Shown piece by piece: positions 34,154 through 44,738 of a stretch of 64,000 bases of DNA. The DNA comes from Clostridia bacterium. Its GTDB lineage: Bacteria > Bacillota > Clostridia > UMGS1840 > HGM11507. Below the pieces are notes generated by a model. It made no database searches, was not told the origin of the DNA, and saw only the letters and a list, made by a program, of their open reading frames with translations. Each line of letters starts with the position of its first letter. The first letter of the stretch is position 1. A program made the translations under genes and the position numbers. Location: assembly GCA_017554615.1 (NCBI GenBank), contig JAFZHY010000004.1, positions 57,809 through 121,808 of the forward strand, written 5' to 3'.

Positions 34154-34732
34154 ATGATAATAAAAAATTCGGAATTTGTTACTTCTGCAAAAAGCGCACC
34201 AGGCTATCCTAAATCAGATTTGCCGGAAATAGCATTTGCAGGAAGATCGAATGTAGGAAAATCATCATTTGTAAATAAGTTTTTAAACAGAAAAAATATA
34301 GCAAAGGTGAGTAAAACACAAGGGAAAACAAAACTGATAAATTTCTTTAAGGTAAATAACGAGTTTATGCTTGTTGACCTTCCGGGTTACGGGTTTGCCA
34401 ATGTATCAAAAAGTGAGCAGATTTCCTGGGGGAAAATGATAGAAACTTATCTTAACAAAAGAGAAAACTTAAGAGCAGTATTTCTTCTTTGTGATGTTCG
34501 CCACGAGCCGACTAAGGACGATATAGTTATGTTTAACTTTATTGTCGAAAAAGGGCTTGAGCCGATTGTTATTACAACCAAGGTTGATAAACTTGCTAAA
34601 ACAAAAGTGCAACCGAGAGTGGATGAATTTAAAGAATTTTTCGGTATAGATTCTGTTTATCCGTTTTCTTCCCAGTCAGGCTTTGGAAGGGATGAAATAT
34701 TAAACCTTGTTGAAGAAATACTTAAAGACTAA
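34154..34732 (+). CDS. engB: Ribosome biogenesis GTPase YsxC/EngB
   Basis: 192 aa. G motifs: GRSNVGKSSFV, DLPGYGFA and TKVDKL. It helps late assembly of the 50S subunit. Placed directly after lon, as in most Firmicutes. Confidence 0.96.
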   Translation: MIIKNSEFVTSAKSAPGYPKSDLPEIAFAGRSNVGKSSFVNKFLNRKNIAKVSKTQGKTKLINFFKVNNEFMLVDLPGYGFANVSKSEQISWGKMIETYLNKRENLRAVFLLCDVRHEPTKDDIVMFNFIVEKGLEPIVITTKVDKLAKTKVQPRVDEFKEFFGIDSVYPFSSQSGFGRDEILNLVEEILKD

Positions 34733-34759
34733 GTTAAAAAATAGAAAAGAGGAAACACA

Positions 34760-36016
34760 ATGATAATAAATGCACCTAAAGGTACAATAGATATTACACC
34801 CAAAGATGTGTATAAATGGCATTATATTGAAAAGAAATTAAGAAATATCGCAGATATTTATAACTTTGGAGAAATAAGAACTCCCAACTTTGAGCATACT
34901 GAACTTTTCCAAAGGGGAGTAGGAGATACTACCGATGTTGTATCCAAAGAAATGTATACATTTTTGGATAAAGGGGACAGAAGTATTACCCTAAGACCTG
35001 AGGGAACTGCAGGTGCAGCAAGAAGTTTTATTGAAACAGGGATGTATGCAGAAAGTCAGCCGACAAAACTTTATTATATAATTCCTTGTTACAGATACGA
35101 AAAACCTCAGGCAGGGCGTTTAAGAGAATTCAGACAGTTCGGCGTTGAAATGTACGGTGCCAAAGGTCCTTCATGTGATGCTGAAATAATATCTGTTGCA
35201 AAAAGAATATTTGAAGAACTGGGCATTAAAAAGTTAGCCCTTAATATAAATAACATCGGTTGTCCTGAATGCAGAAAGGAATATAACGAAAAACTTATTA
35301 CATTCCTTAGCGATAAAAAAGACAATTTATGTGATACCTGTAAAAGCAGACTGGAAAAAAATCCTATGAGAATATTTGACTGTAAGTCAAAAGTTTGTCA
35401 GGATATTGTACAAGATGCGCCGACCATGTTTGACTCGGTTTGTGATGACTGCAAAGACCATTTTGATAAGGTGCTTATGTACCTTGATAATATGAATATT
35501 GAATATAACATTGATAAAGGTATTGTAAGAGGTCTTGACTATTACACCAAAACAGTTTTTGAATTTGTATCAACCGATATTGGTGCTCAGGGAACAGTAT
35601 GTGGCGGTGGAAGATATGATAACCTTATAGAAGAAATAGGCGGTAAGTCAATTCCTGGAATAGGTTTTGCTATCGGTCTTGAAAGATTGCTTTTAGTTAT
35701 GGAAAGTTTAAATATTCCTTTTGAAAGCGAAAAAAGAGTAAGTTTATTTGTTGTATCACTTGACGAAAAAGCAGATATCTACGCTTCGAAAATAGTAAAC
35801 GATTTAAGAAAGAAAAATGTTAAGTGCGAAAAAGATTTTATGTCAAGAACCTTAAAAGCACAACTTAAATATGCAAATAAGATTAACGCAGAAAATACCG
35901 TTGTAATAGGCGAAGAAGAAATATTAAACAATAAATTCAATGTAAAAAATATGGATACAGGCGAAACTATAAGTTTAACATATGACGAACTATTAAATAA
36001 ATTTGGAGGAAAGTAA
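34760..36016 (+). CDS. hisS: Histidyl-tRNA synthetase
   Basis: 418 aa class II synthetase. Motif 2 region YRYEKPQAGRLREFRQFG, His-specific GLDYYTKTVFEF and motif 3 GIGFAIGLERLL. The C-terminal anticodon-binding domain (VSLFVVSLDEKADIYA) is complete. A cluster of Cys pairs at about 170-235 (CPEC, CDTC, CDDC) is a common insertion in clostridial HisRS. No T-box leader upstream. It ends 1 base before aspS, the usual order. Confidence 0.96.
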   Translation: MIINAPKGTIDITPKDVYKWHYIEKKLRNIADIYNFGEIRTPNFEHTELFQRGVGDTTDVVSKEMYTFLDKGDRSITLRPEGTAGAARSFIETGMYAESQPTKLYYIIPCYRYEKPQAGRLREFRQFGVEMYGAKGPSCDAEIISVAKRIFEELGIKKLALNINNIGCPECRKEYNEKLITFLSDKKDNLCDTCKSRLEKNPMRIFDCKSKVCQDIVQDAPTMFDSVCDDCKDHFDKVLMYLDNMNIEYNIDKGIVRGLDYYTKTVFEFVSTDIGAQGTVCGGGRYDNLIEEIGGKSIPGIGFAIGLERLLLVMESLNIPFESEKRVSLFVVSLDEKADIYASKIVNDLRKKNVKCEKDFMSRTLKAQLKYANKINAENTVVIGEEEILNNKFNVKNMDTGETISLTYDELLNKFGGK

Positions 36017-36017
36017 A

Positions 36018-37811
36018 ATGGCAGAAAATATCAAAGGTTTAAAAAGAACATCAAGAGTTGCCGAGCTTAGTTCTGATAATATCGGCGAAGAAGTAACTTT
36101 AATGGGTTGGGTGCATAATTACAGAAATTTAGGAAGTCTTCTTTTTATTGATTTAAGAGACGTTTCAGGTATCTGTCAGATATATTTTGGCGAAGACTGT
36201 GAAGAAACTCTTAAACAAAAAGCTGCAACTTTAAGAAAAGAATTTGTAATAGCAATTAAAGGTACTGTTCTAAAAAGAGGGGGAGCAGTTAACCCTAATT
36301 TAAAAACAGGTGAAATAGAAGTTAAAGTTACAGAACTTAGAATTTTATCCAAAGCCGAAACACCTCCGTTTGCTATTGAAGAAAATTCTGATGCAAATGA
36401 AGCACTAAGATTAAAATACAGATATCTTGATTTAAGAAGAGCAGATATGAAAGAAAATCTTATTTTAAGACATAAGGTTGCCAAATCTGCAAGAGATTAT
36501 TATGATATGCACGGATTTTTGGAAATTGAAACTCCTATGCTTACAAAAAGCACTCCTGAAGGAGCAAGAGACTATCTTGTTCCAAGCCGTGTTCATCCTA
36601 ATAAATTTTATGCTCTGCCACAGTCTCCTCAACAGTATAAACAACTTTTAATGTTATCCTCTATGGACAGATATATGCAGATTGCAAAATGTTTCAGAGA
36701 CGAAGATTTAAGAGCAGACCGTCAGCCTGAATTTACTCAGATTGACTTAGAGATGTCTTTTGTTAATGAAGATGATGTTATAGAAATAAATGAAGGGTTT
36801 ATTAAACATCTTTTTAAAGATGTTATGGGGATGGATGTTAAAACACCGTTTTTAAGACTTCCGTATAAAGATGCTATGGATAAATATGGGTCTGATAAGC
36901 CAGATTTAAGATATGGTATGGAACTTTGCGATATAAGTGATATTTTATCTCAAACTGAATTTAATGTATTCTCTTCTGCGATTAATGGCGGGGGAAGTGT
37001 AAGATGCATTAAAGTAGACGCTAAGGAAGATAAAACACAGAGCCTTTCAAGAAAAGAAATCGATGCATTAACCGAATTTGTTAAAACATACGGAGCAAAA
37101 GGCCTTGCTTATATGATAATAGATAAAGAGGGCGTTCGTTCTTCCGTTTTAAAATTCTTAAAAGAAGAAGAAATAAAAGGCATTGTTGAAAAGACCAACG
37201 CACAGGAAGGGGATATTCTTCTTATAGTGGCTGATAAAAACAGTGTTGTATATAACTCTTTAGGAGCGTTAAGATGCCATGTTGCAGATAAACTTGGTAT
37301 TATAAACAAAGATGAATTCAATTTCTTATGGATAGTAGATTTTCCTCTTTTTGAATATGACGAAGAAGAAAACCGCTTTGTTGCAAAGCATCATCCGTTC
37401 ACATCTCCTAAAGATGATGATATTGACCTTCTTGACACCGACCCTGAAAATGTAAGGGCAAAGGCATACGATATGGTGCTTAACGGTTGTGAAATAGGTG
37501 GGGGAAGTATCAGAATTTTTGATACCGAACTTCAACAGAAGATGTTTGAAAAATTAGGCTTTACAAAAGAACAGGCATGGGCACAGTTCGGTCATCTTAT
37601 GGAAGCCTTCAAATACGGAACTCCTCCTCACGGTGGTATGGCATACGGTCTTGACAGACTTGTTATGCTTCTTGCTAAAAAAGATTCAATAAGAGATGTA
37701 ATAGCATTCCCTAAAGTTCAGAACGCTTCAGAACTTATGACAGATGCACCAAACCTTGTTGATGATAAACAACTTAACGAATTGTATATAAAATGCGTTA
37801 AACCTCAGTAA
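36018..37811 (+). CDS. aspS: Aspartyl-tRNA synthetase
   Basis: 597 aa from ATG 36018; the SD GGAGGA lies over the end of hisS, and an in-frame TTG at 36003 is inside the SD. OB-fold anticodon domain first (VTLMGWVHNYRNLGSL), then the class II core with motif 2 CFRDEDLRADRQPEFTQ, the bacterial GAD insertion, and motif 3 YGLDRLVMLL. Whether it also charges Asn-tRNA cannot be read here. Confidence 0.96.
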   Translation: MAENIKGLKRTSRVAELSSDNIGEEVTLMGWVHNYRNLGSLLFIDLRDVSGICQIYFGEDCEETLKQKAATLRKEFVIAIKGTVLKRGGAVNPNLKTGEIEVKVTELRILSKAETPPFAIEENSDANEALRLKYRYLDLRRADMKENLILRHKVAKSARDYYDMHGFLEIETPMLTKSTPEGARDYLVPSRVHPNKFYALPQSPQQYKQLLMLSSMDRYMQIAKCFRDEDLRADRQPEFTQIDLEMSFVNEDDVIEINEGFIKHLFKDVMGMDVKTPFLRLPYKDAMDKYGSDKPDLRYGMELCDISDILSQTEFNVFSSAINGGGSVRCIKVDAKEDKTQSLSRKEIDALTEFVKTYGAKGLAYMIIDKEGVRSSVLKFLKEEEIKGIVEKTNAQEGDILLIVADKNSVVYNSLGALRCHVADKLGIINKDEFNFLWIVDFPLFEYDEEENRFVAKHHPFTSPKDDDIDLLDTDPENVRAKAYDMVLNGCEIGGGSIRIFDTELQQKMFEKLGFTKEQAWAQFGHLMEAFKYGTPPHGGMAYGLDRLVMLLAKKDSIRDVIAFPKVQNASELMTDAPNLVDDKQLNELYIKCVKPQ

Positions 37812-37845
37812 ATTACTTTTTACTCATTCGAAAGGAACTTAAATA

Positions 37846-38799
37846 ATGATTGAAATATCAAATCTTTATAAAAGTTACGGTAAAAGACAAATTCTTAAGA
37901 ATATAAATTTTACTGTTAATAAGGGAGAAATCTTAGGGTTTTTAGGACCTAACGGTGCAGGGAAAACTACCACTATGTCCATTATCACAGGCTATTTATC
38001 CTATACAGAAGGAAGCGTTAAGGTAGACGGGATGGAAGTTATAGATAACCCGATGGAAATAAAAAGAAAAATCGGTTATCTTCCTGAACTGCCTCCTGTA
38101 TATCTTGATATGACGGTGCTTGAATACCTTAAGTTTGTGTATGAACTTAAAAAAGTTAAACTTGACTTTAACGCTCATATTACATCTGTAATGAATTCTG
38201 TAAGCATTTTTGATGTAAAAGACAGACTTATAAAGCACCTTTCAAAAGGTTACCGTCAAAGAGTAGGCTTTGCTGCTGCCCTTGTAGGCGACCCTGAAAT
38301 TCTTATACTTGACGAGCCGACAGTCGGTCTTGACCCTAATCAGATTATAGAGATAAGAAATGTTATAAAACAACTTGGTAAAAACAAAACTGTTATTATC
38401 AGTTCTCATATTCTGCAGGAAATAAGTGCTATATGCGATAAGGTCGTTATTATCAGTTGCGGAGAAATTGTTGCAGCAGATTCTCCTGAAAAACTTTCAA
38501 ATGAATATACAAAGAATCAGCAGTTATCATTAAGAATAGCAGGGGAAAGAGGAGCAATTAAAAATGTTCTTCAGTCTGTCCCTGGCGTAAGAGGTATAAA
38601 AGAAGTCGGAATAAAAGAAAACGACTCTTATGATTTTATTCTTGATGTTGAAACAGGTTTTGATGTAAGAAAGCCATTATTCAATGTTCTTAGCAAAAAT
38701 TCAATGCCTGTACTTATGATGCAACCTGCAAAAATGACTTTGGAAGACGTATTTATAGAACTTACTAAAAAAGCAAATACAAAAGGAGGAAAACGATAA
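37846..38799 (+). CDS. ABC transporter ATPase (GldA-like)
   Basis: 317 aa. Walker A GPNGAGKTT, signature LSKGYRQRV, Walker B ILILDEPTVGLDP, and a C-terminal domain of about 90 residues typical of GldA/NodI-like ATPases. First gene of a four-gene cluster with a permease, a GldG-like protein and a DUF4340 protein. Overlaps the permease start by 1 base. Confidence 0.9.
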   Translation: MIEISNLYKSYGKRQILKNINFTVNKGEILGFLGPNGAGKTTTMSIITGYLSYTEGSVKVDGMEVIDNPMEIKRKIGYLPELPPVYLDMTVLEYLKFVYELKKVKLDFNAHITSVMNSVSIFDVKDRLIKHLSKGYRQRVGFAAALVGDPEILILDEPTVGLDPNQIIEIRNVIKQLGKNKTVIISSHILQEISAICDKVVIISCGEIVAADSPEKLSNEYTKNQQLSLRIAGERGAIKNVLQSVPGVRGIKEVGIKENDSYDFILDVETGFDVRKPLFNVLSKNSMPVLMMQPAKMTLEDVFIELTKKANTKGGKR

Positions 38800-39506
38800 T
38801 GACAGCAATTTTAAAAAGAGAACTTAAATCGTATTTTTATTCTCCTTTAATATATATTCTTATGAGTATATTTTTTATAATATCATTTGTATTCTTTTTT
38901 ACTACCAATGTTTTTTATGGGGATGCACATTTAAGATACCTTGCAGCGAGTGTTAACTCGGTATTTGTGTTTATTGTTCCCATGATTACAATGCGTCTTT
39001 TCTCAGAAGAGAAAACACAAAGAACAGACCAGTTGCTTTTTACATCGCCAAATTCTATAACAGCGATAGTTTTAGGAAAATTTTTATCGGCACTTATAAT
39101 TTATATACTGATTATGTCAGTTATGATTTTCTATGCCTTTATAATATCAATATACGCTGATTTTGATTTAGTGGGCTTTATATTCTTATATATAGCCGAA
39201 ATTTTAATAGGTGCTGCCTTTATATCTGTGGGGCTTTTTGTTTCCTCAGTTTCAAGCAGTATGATGATGTCAGTTTTGGTATCTTTCGGTATGTTGGTAC
39301 TATTCTATTTTTCTGAAATTGTACCTGCTATTTTCGGAAATCCTCAGTGGTTGGTTAAGTTTTTTAGTTTCTTCTCACTGTCTTATAGATTTAACGGTTT
39401 TGCAATAGGACTTTTAAGTCTTGATGCAATAGTATATTATCTGTCATTTGCAAGTATATTTGTGTTTATCACTATCCGTATGATAGATAAAAAAAGATGG
39501 TCATAA
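38799..39506 (+). CDS. ABC-2 type permease (GldF-like)
   Basis: 235 aa with six hydrophobic helices. It opens TAILKRELKSYFYSPLIYI, the typical GldF/ABC-2 start, and has MRLFSEEKTQRTDQLLFTSP after helix two. Membrane partner of the ATPase upstream. Confidence 0.88.
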   Translation: MTAILKRELKSYFYSPLIYILMSIFFIISFVFFFTTNVFYGDAHLRYLAASVNSVFVFIVPMITMRLFSEEKTQRTDQLLFTSPNSITAIVLGKFLSALIIYILIMSVMIFYAFIISIYADFDLVGFIFLYIAEILIGAAFISVGLFVSSVSSSMMMSVLVSFGMLVLFYFSEIVPAIFGNPQWLVKFFSFFSLSYRFNGFAIGLLSLDAIVYYLSFASIFVFITIRMIDKKRWS

Positions 39507-39521
39507 TGGAGGTTAAGTTTA

Positions 39522-40862
39522 GTGAAAAATATTTTTAATTCCAAAAGAATAAGATATGGAACAAGTGCAACCGTTATAACTGTTTTGTTTATTGTTATAG
39601 TTCTTTTAATAAACGCATTGGTAAGCAGTTTAACAGCAAAGTTTCCTCAGATCAATTTAGACTTAACAGAAAACAAGATGTTTTCAATCAGTGATATAAC
39701 CAAAGAAGCCATTGGAAATACTAATATACCTGTTAATATTAAAATAGTTTATAATTCTGACGAATCAGATACACTTATAGAAGAATATTTAGATAGATAT
39801 AAAAGGATAAATAATTTAGTTTCAATAGAAAAAATCAATATTTCCAAAAACCCTGCTGTTGCAAATAAATATTCAGGTATTGACCCGCGCGGTTCAATTA
39901 TATTTGAAAATAACGAAAAATATGAAGTAGTAAGTTTTATGGACTTATACGGTGAAACGGGAGAATTTGAAAATGCCGAATCACTTATAACAAACGGTAT
40001 ATTATCTGTAACTAAAGGGGAAAAGAAAAACCTTGTATTTACAAGTGGGCATAATGAAGATAAAGCATATGTTTTAGAAAATGTTGCCAAAAGCAATTTC
40101 TATAATATATCCTATCTTGATACCACAAAAGAAGCAATAAAAGACTGCGACCTTCTTGTAATATACTGCCCGAAAACTGATTTTTCACCTGTTGAAATTA
40201 CAGATATTGAAAATTATGTAAAAAACGGAGGGCATTTAGAGATATACCTTTCTCCTTATGAAACATATCTTTCAAATTTATGCGAGTATATAAAAGAATG
40301 GGGCATTGAAGTAAAAGAAGATGTTATCTATGAAAAAAATGCCGAGCATATTACAAGACAGGGCTTAACTATTCCTTTAGTAGAATCTAATGAATATACT
40401 AAAAATATAAACCAAACCTTGTACTATGATTTTTCATTTAAACTTGAAGACTTATACAGTAATATAAACGGAATAACAATAAAACCTGTATTAACCTCAA
40501 GCAGTATTGCTGATACTATGGATCGTAACTCAGGCGAAATAAAAGGCAATACAGGAAAACATAACATTTCGCTTATCTGTGAGCGTTATGTTAATGATGA
40601 TAAAATATCAAAAATGTATGTGTCAGGTACTTCAATGGCATATAGCGGGGAAGAAATAAATAATAAAGATATAGCCTTAAGTGTTATAAACGGAATTCTT
40701 CCAACCGAAAGTTATGTTGATATCCCTTTGAAATTAGCAGATGAAAATAAATTTATTATGACAGAAACAAATATAATTTTCCTTATACTTATAATTATAA
40801 TTATTTCTGCTAGCCTGATAGTTTTTGGAATCTTTGTGTGGAATAAGAGGAGAAAACTGTAA
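39522..40862 (+). CDS. GldG-like substrate-domain protein of the ABC cluster
   Basis: 446 aa from GTG 39522 behind GGAGG. One N-terminal helix (about 16-37), a large outer domain beginning LDLTENKMFSISDITKE, the hallmark of GldG-like proteins, and one C-terminal helix (about 420-440) with a basic end. In Bacteroidetes the homologue acts with GldA/F in gliding. In Firmicutes the role is not known; it probably presents a substrate to the permease. Confidence 0.82.
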   Translation: MKNIFNSKRIRYGTSATVITVLFIVIVLLINALVSSLTAKFPQINLDLTENKMFSISDITKEAIGNTNIPVNIKIVYNSDESDTLIEEYLDRYKRINNLVSIEKINISKNPAVANKYSGIDPRGSIIFENNEKYEVVSFMDLYGETGEFENAESLITNGILSVTKGEKKNLVFTSGHNEDKAYVLENVAKSNFYNISYLDTTKEAIKDCDLLVIYCPKTDFSPVEITDIENYVKNGGHLEIYLSPYETYLSNLCEYIKEWGIEVKEDVIYEKNAEHITRQGLTIPLVESNEYTKNINQTLYYDFSFKLEDLYSNINGITIKPVLTSSSIADTMDRNSGEIKGNTGKHNISLICERYVNDDKISKMYVSGTSMAYSGEEINNKDIALSVINGILPTESYVDIPLKLADENKFIMTETNIIFLILIIIIISASLIVFGIFVWNKRRKL

Positions 40863-42220
40863 TGAAAAAATATAGAAGTTATATAATTTATGGAATTCTT
40901 ATTTTAGTTCTTATATCTGCCATAATTTTGGTATCTAATATTGACACTAAGGTTGAAGTGCCACCTGAAACAGATGAAAATGTGATTGAAGAAATATACA
41001 GTGTAAATTCAGATGATATCTTGTCTGTCAGCATTAAAAACAGTCTGGATGAATATACTGTTTTATATGGCGAGGATATTAAAATAGAGAATAAGAATGT
41101 AGAAAAAGACGACGAGAAACTTAGTGAATTAAAAAGAGAGTTTTCATCTTTATTTGCATCAGATGTTATAGCCGATTCCAATTTGAACTTAGAAGATTTC
41201 GGGCTTTTAAATCCTGTTAACTCTATTGATATTTCCTTAAAATCAGGGGATGGTATAAAACTATTTTTAGGTAATAAAACTCCTGACTTGGCAGGTTACT
41301 ATCTAAAGTATAAAGATGATAAAAAGGTTTATATAATAGATAATTATAAAGCCGACTGCTTTTTAAGAAAACTTGATTATTACAGAAACACCGTGCTTTT
41401 TTCAGTGCCGCCTTCAACGGTTAACAAAGTGGTTTTTTCAAAGGGTAAAAACATATGTGAATTTTTAAGAAATGACCACGAAAATCTTGAAATAAATTCA
41501 TTTGCGGCATTCAATATGGTAAGACCGTATAACTGGGAAGTGGAAGCCTCAATATTAGAAAAATGTTTAGACCATTTAAACGAGGTTGAAATTTTAGAAT
41601 ATGTTGAAGATAATGTTTTGGATGTATCAAAATACGGTATAAAAAAATCTGATAATTTTATTTCGGTTACAGATTTGAACGGAGTAACTAAAACAATATA
41701 TCTTGGAAGTAACAAAGACGGTAATTTATATATTATGAATAATGAAAGTAATTCTGTGTACCTTGTAAGTGCCGAGGGCTTTGAATTTTTAGATTACGAG
41801 CCGATAGTATATCTTCAGCAGTTTGTTGCTCTAAGGTCTATTGATGATTTAAAGAAATTCAGTTACAGTTTTGATAATAGCGTATCCCAATTTGAAATTA
41901 AGGTAATAGACTCTGATAATCACGATATAAAATATAACAACAAACTTATCGACCAGAAAATATTTAAAGAAATATACAGAGAAATTATAAGTATCAAAAT
42001 GGCAGGAGCCGTTGATTATAAAGCACAGGGAGAGCCTGTTGCACAGTATACTTTTATATATAATAACGATAAAAGCGAAACTGTAAAATATTATAAGGTA
42101 GACGAAAGAAAAATAGCAGCATCTGTTAACGGTAAAATATATTTTTATGCAGATGCAACTGAGTTTTACCAAAGAATAAATAAGATAAATGAAATTATAA
42201 ATAAAAATTTAAATAAATAA
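40862..42220 (+). CDS. DUF4340 protein of the ABC cluster
   Basis: 452 aa. N-terminal helix (about 5-23), then an outer domain with repeated DUF4340-like pieces (FGLLNPVNSIDISL, YGIKKSDNFISV). Overlaps the previous stop by 1 base, so translated in a coupled way. Always found with GldG-like ABC systems; function unknown. Confidence 0.8.
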   Translation: MKKYRSYIIYGILILVLISAIILVSNIDTKVEVPPETDENVIEEIYSVNSDDILSVSIKNSLDEYTVLYGEDIKIENKNVEKDDEKLSELKREFSSLFASDVIADSNLNLEDFGLLNPVNSIDISLKSGDGIKLFLGNKTPDLAGYYLKYKDDKKVYIIDNYKADCFLRKLDYYRNTVLFSVPPSTVNKVVFSKGKNICEFLRNDHENLEINSFAAFNMVRPYNWEVEASILEKCLDHLNEVEILEYVEDNVLDVSKYGIKKSDNFISVTDLNGVTKTIYLGSNKDGNLYIMNNESNSVYLVSAEGFEFLDYEPIVYLQQFVALRSIDDLKKFSYSFDNSVSQFEIKVIDSDNHDIKYNNKLIDQKIFKEIYREIISIKMAGAVDYKAQGEPVAQYTFIYNNDKSETVKYYKVDERKIAASVNGKIYFYADATEFYQRINKINEIINKNLNK

Positions 42221-42269
42221 GGAGGAAGCGTAAAACATATTTTTATATGTTTGGCTTAAGGGTTATAAG

Positions 42270-42755
42270 ATGGATTTTGTAAAAAATATTTTAATTGCCA
42301 TTCCGGTACCGTTATGGATGAAAGTTTTTTTTGCGTCTATGATACCTTTTGTGGAGTCAAGATTTGCGATATTATTCTTTATGGATATGGGAATTGATTT
42401 CTGGCAACTGTTTTTACTAAGCGTTCTTGGAAATATGGTGCCCGTGCCGATTATTATTCTTCTTTTCCGTCCTATTGTTAATTGGTTTTTAAAAACCAAA
42501 TATTTAAAAAATATAGGGGAAAAACTTGAAGAAATTGCTAATAAAAAAGCGTCCAAACTAAAAAAAGTTGAAGGCTGGGGTTTGTTTTTATTTGTTGCAC
42601 TGCCTCTTCCCGGAACAGGTGCTATATCAGGAGCACTCGCAGCAACAATTTTAAAAATGAGAATAAGCAGAGCATTGCCTATTATATTTATTGGAACAGT
42701 TGTTGCAACATCAATTACAACAGGTGCACTTGAACTTATAACAGGGCTGTTTTAA
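42270..42755 (+). CDS. COG2426 small multidrug-export-family membrane protein
   Basis: 161 aa, four to five helices. Conserved pieces: SMIPFVESRFAI, GNMVPVPIIILLFRP and LPLPGTGAISGALAA. The family name implies drug export, but evidence for that is thin. A hairpin AAACATATttttATATGTTT lies just upstream. Confidence 0.82.
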   Translation: MDFVKNILIAIPVPLWMKVFFASMIPFVESRFAILFFMDMGIDFWQLFLLSVLGNMVPVPIIILLFRPIVNWFLKTKYLKNIGEKLEEIANKKASKLKKVEGWGLFLFVALPLPGTGAISGALAATILKMRISRALPIIFIGTVVATSITTGALELITGLF

Positions 42756-42849
42756 AGAGTTATCTTATAACTTTACAATATACAAAAGAAAAATATACTT
42801 TTAATTTATTTAGTTAAAAGTTGTTCATAAATCTGAAAGGGGAATACAA

Positions 42850-44025
42850 ATGAGAAAATTTTTTACTTCTGAATCAGTAACAGAAGGGCATCCTGATAAA
42901 ATCTGCGACCAGATTTCTGATGCAGTGTTAGATGCCATATTAGAAAAGGATAAGAATGCCAGAGTTGCGTGTGAAACAGCAATTACCACAGGGCTTGTAT
43001 TGGTAATGGGAGAAATAACTACAAATGCAACCATAGATTATCAGAGCCTTGTTCGTGATACAATAAAAGAGATTGGGTATGACAGAGCAAAATACGGTTT
43101 TGATTGTGAAACCTGTGGCGTTTTAACTGCAATTCATAATCAGTCATCAGATATTGCCATGGGAGTTGATAATTCCTATGAAAGCAAAAATGAAAATTCA
43201 ACACACGAATTAGGTGCAGGAGACCAGGGAATGATGTTCGGCTTTGCATGTGATGAAACAGATACCTTAATGCCTCTTCCTATATATCTTGCGCATAATA
43301 TGTCTAAAAGACTTTCTAAAATAAGAAAAGACGGTGTGGTAGACTACCTAAGACCTGACGGAAAAACTCAGGTAACCGTAGAATATGAAAATGACAAGCC
43401 TGTAAGAGTAGAAACAGTTGTACTCTCTACTCAGCACAGAGAAGATGTAGAAAAAGAAACTTTAGAAAAAGATATGATAGAACTTGTCATTAAAAAAGAA
43501 ATACCTGCACATATGATAGATGAAAACACCAAAATATACATCAATCCTACTGGAAGATTTGTAGTTGGCGGACCAATGGGAGATGCAGGTGTTACAGGAA
43601 GAAAGATAATTGTTGATACATATGGCGGATATGCACGACATGGGGGCGGAGCATTTTCAGGAAAAGACCCTACAAAAGTTGACCGTTCTGCAGCATATGC
43701 AGCAAGATATGTAGCAAAAAATATTGTAAAAGCAGGTCTTGCAAATAAATGCGAAGTTCAACTTGCATATGCAATAGGTGTGGCAAAGCCTGTATCAATA
43801 TTAGTTGATACTTTCTCAACAAATAAAGTTGAACAATCAGTTATTGAAGAACTTGTTGCAAAACATTTTGATTTAAGACCAAGTGCAATTATTTCTCAAT
43901 TTGATTTAAGAAGACCTATTTATAAACAAACTGCATCATACGGACATTTCGGAAGAGAAGATTTAGATCTTCCATGGGAAAAGACCGATAAAGCAGAAAT
44001 TTTAAGAAAAGAAGCAAATATTTAA
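42850..44025 (+). CDS. metK: S-adenosylmethionine synthetase
   Basis: 391 aa. [19 protein letters not shown], the methionine loop, [12 protein letters not shown] and [19 protein letters not shown] are all intact. It makes SAM from methionine and ATP. No SAM riboswitch is visible in the 95 bases upstream. SD AAAGGGG. Confidence 0.97.
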   Translation: MRKFFTSESVTEGHPDKICDQISDAVLDAILEKDKNARVACETAITTGLVLVMGEITTNATIDYQSLVRDTIKEIGYDRAKYGFDCETCGVLTAIHNQSSDIAMGVDNSYESKNENSTHELGAGDQGMMFGFACDETDTLMPLPIYLAHNMSKRLSKIRKDGVVDYLRPDGKTQVTVEYENDKPVRVETVVLSTQHREDVEKETLEKDMIELVIKKEIPAHMIDENTKIYINPTGRFVVGGPMGDAGVTGRKIIVDTYGGYARHGGGAFSGKDPTKVDRSAAYAARYVAKNIVKAGLANKCEVQLAYAIGVAKPVSILVDTFSTNKVEQSVIEELVAKHFDLRPSAIISQFDLRRPIYKQTASYGHFGREDLDLPWEKTDKAEILRKEANI

Positions 44026-44039
44026 CAGGAGAAATACTT

Positions 44040-44738
44040 ATGAATACATCTGCTAAAATCTTATTTTGCGATGATGATAAAAATATATGTGAACTTGCCC
44101 GTCTGTATTTAGTTAAAGAGGGGTTTGAGGTTATACTGGCAAATGACGGAAGACAAGCAGTAAATGCTTTCTTTCGTGAACAGCCTGACCTTATAATATT
44201 AGATATACTGATGCCTGAAAAAGACGGATATGAAGTATGCAGAGAAATAAGAAAAACAAGTCTTGTTCCCATAATATTTTTAACAGCAAAAAGTGATGTT
44301 TTTGACAAGGTTCTGGGGTTAGAACTGGGGGCAGATGATTATATGGTAAAGCCTTTTGACGTTAAAGAACTTATAGCGCGTATAAAGGCAGTTTTAAGGC
44401 GTCTTAGCGTTGAAAATTCACATCAGGAAAAAGAAGAAATTGCGCAGTACGAAAACTTATATATAAATCTTTCCAATTACGAACTTAAAATTGATAATGA
44501 ACTAATAGAAATTCCACCCAAAGAACTGGAACTTTTGTATTACCTTGCATCAAATCCCAATAAGGTTTTTACAAGAGACCAACTACTGTCTAGTGTATGG
44601 GGTTATGATTATTTCGGAGATTCGCGTACAGTTGATGTTCATATCAAGCGTATCAGGGAAAAAATAGAGGATAAAAGCAGTGTCTGGAATTTAAAAACCG
44701 TATGGGGTGTGGGATATAAATTTGAGGTGCTAAAATAA
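44040..44738 (+). CDS. OmpR/PhoB-family response regulator
   Basis: 232 aa. The receiver domain has acidic pocket CDDDK, phospho-Asp in ILDILMPEKDG, Thr in FLTAKSD and Lys in MVKPFD. The C-terminal winged helix ends with RTVDVHIKRIREKI and VWGVGYKF. Overlaps the sensor kinase start by 1 base, forming a two-component pair. Targets unknown; htrA downstream suggests envelope stress. Confidence 0.93.
   Translation: MNTSAKILFCDDDKNICELARLYLVKEGFEVILANDGRQAVNAFFREQPDLIILDILMPEKDGYEVCREIRKTSLVPIIFLTAKSDVFDKVLGLELGADDYMVKPFDVKELIARIKAVLRRLSVENSHQEKEEIAQYENLYINLSNYELKIDNELIEIPPKELELLYYLASNPNKVFTRDQLLSSVWGYDYFGDSRTVDVHIKRIREKIEDKSSVWNLKTVWGVGYKFEVLK

Noticed and set aside
34733..34759. T-box before hisS
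   Set aside because: The gap is only 27 bases and contains no T-box sequence.
42756..42849. SAM riboswitch before metK
   Set aside because: The gap is 94 bases, AT-rich, and lacks the conserved SAM-I core.
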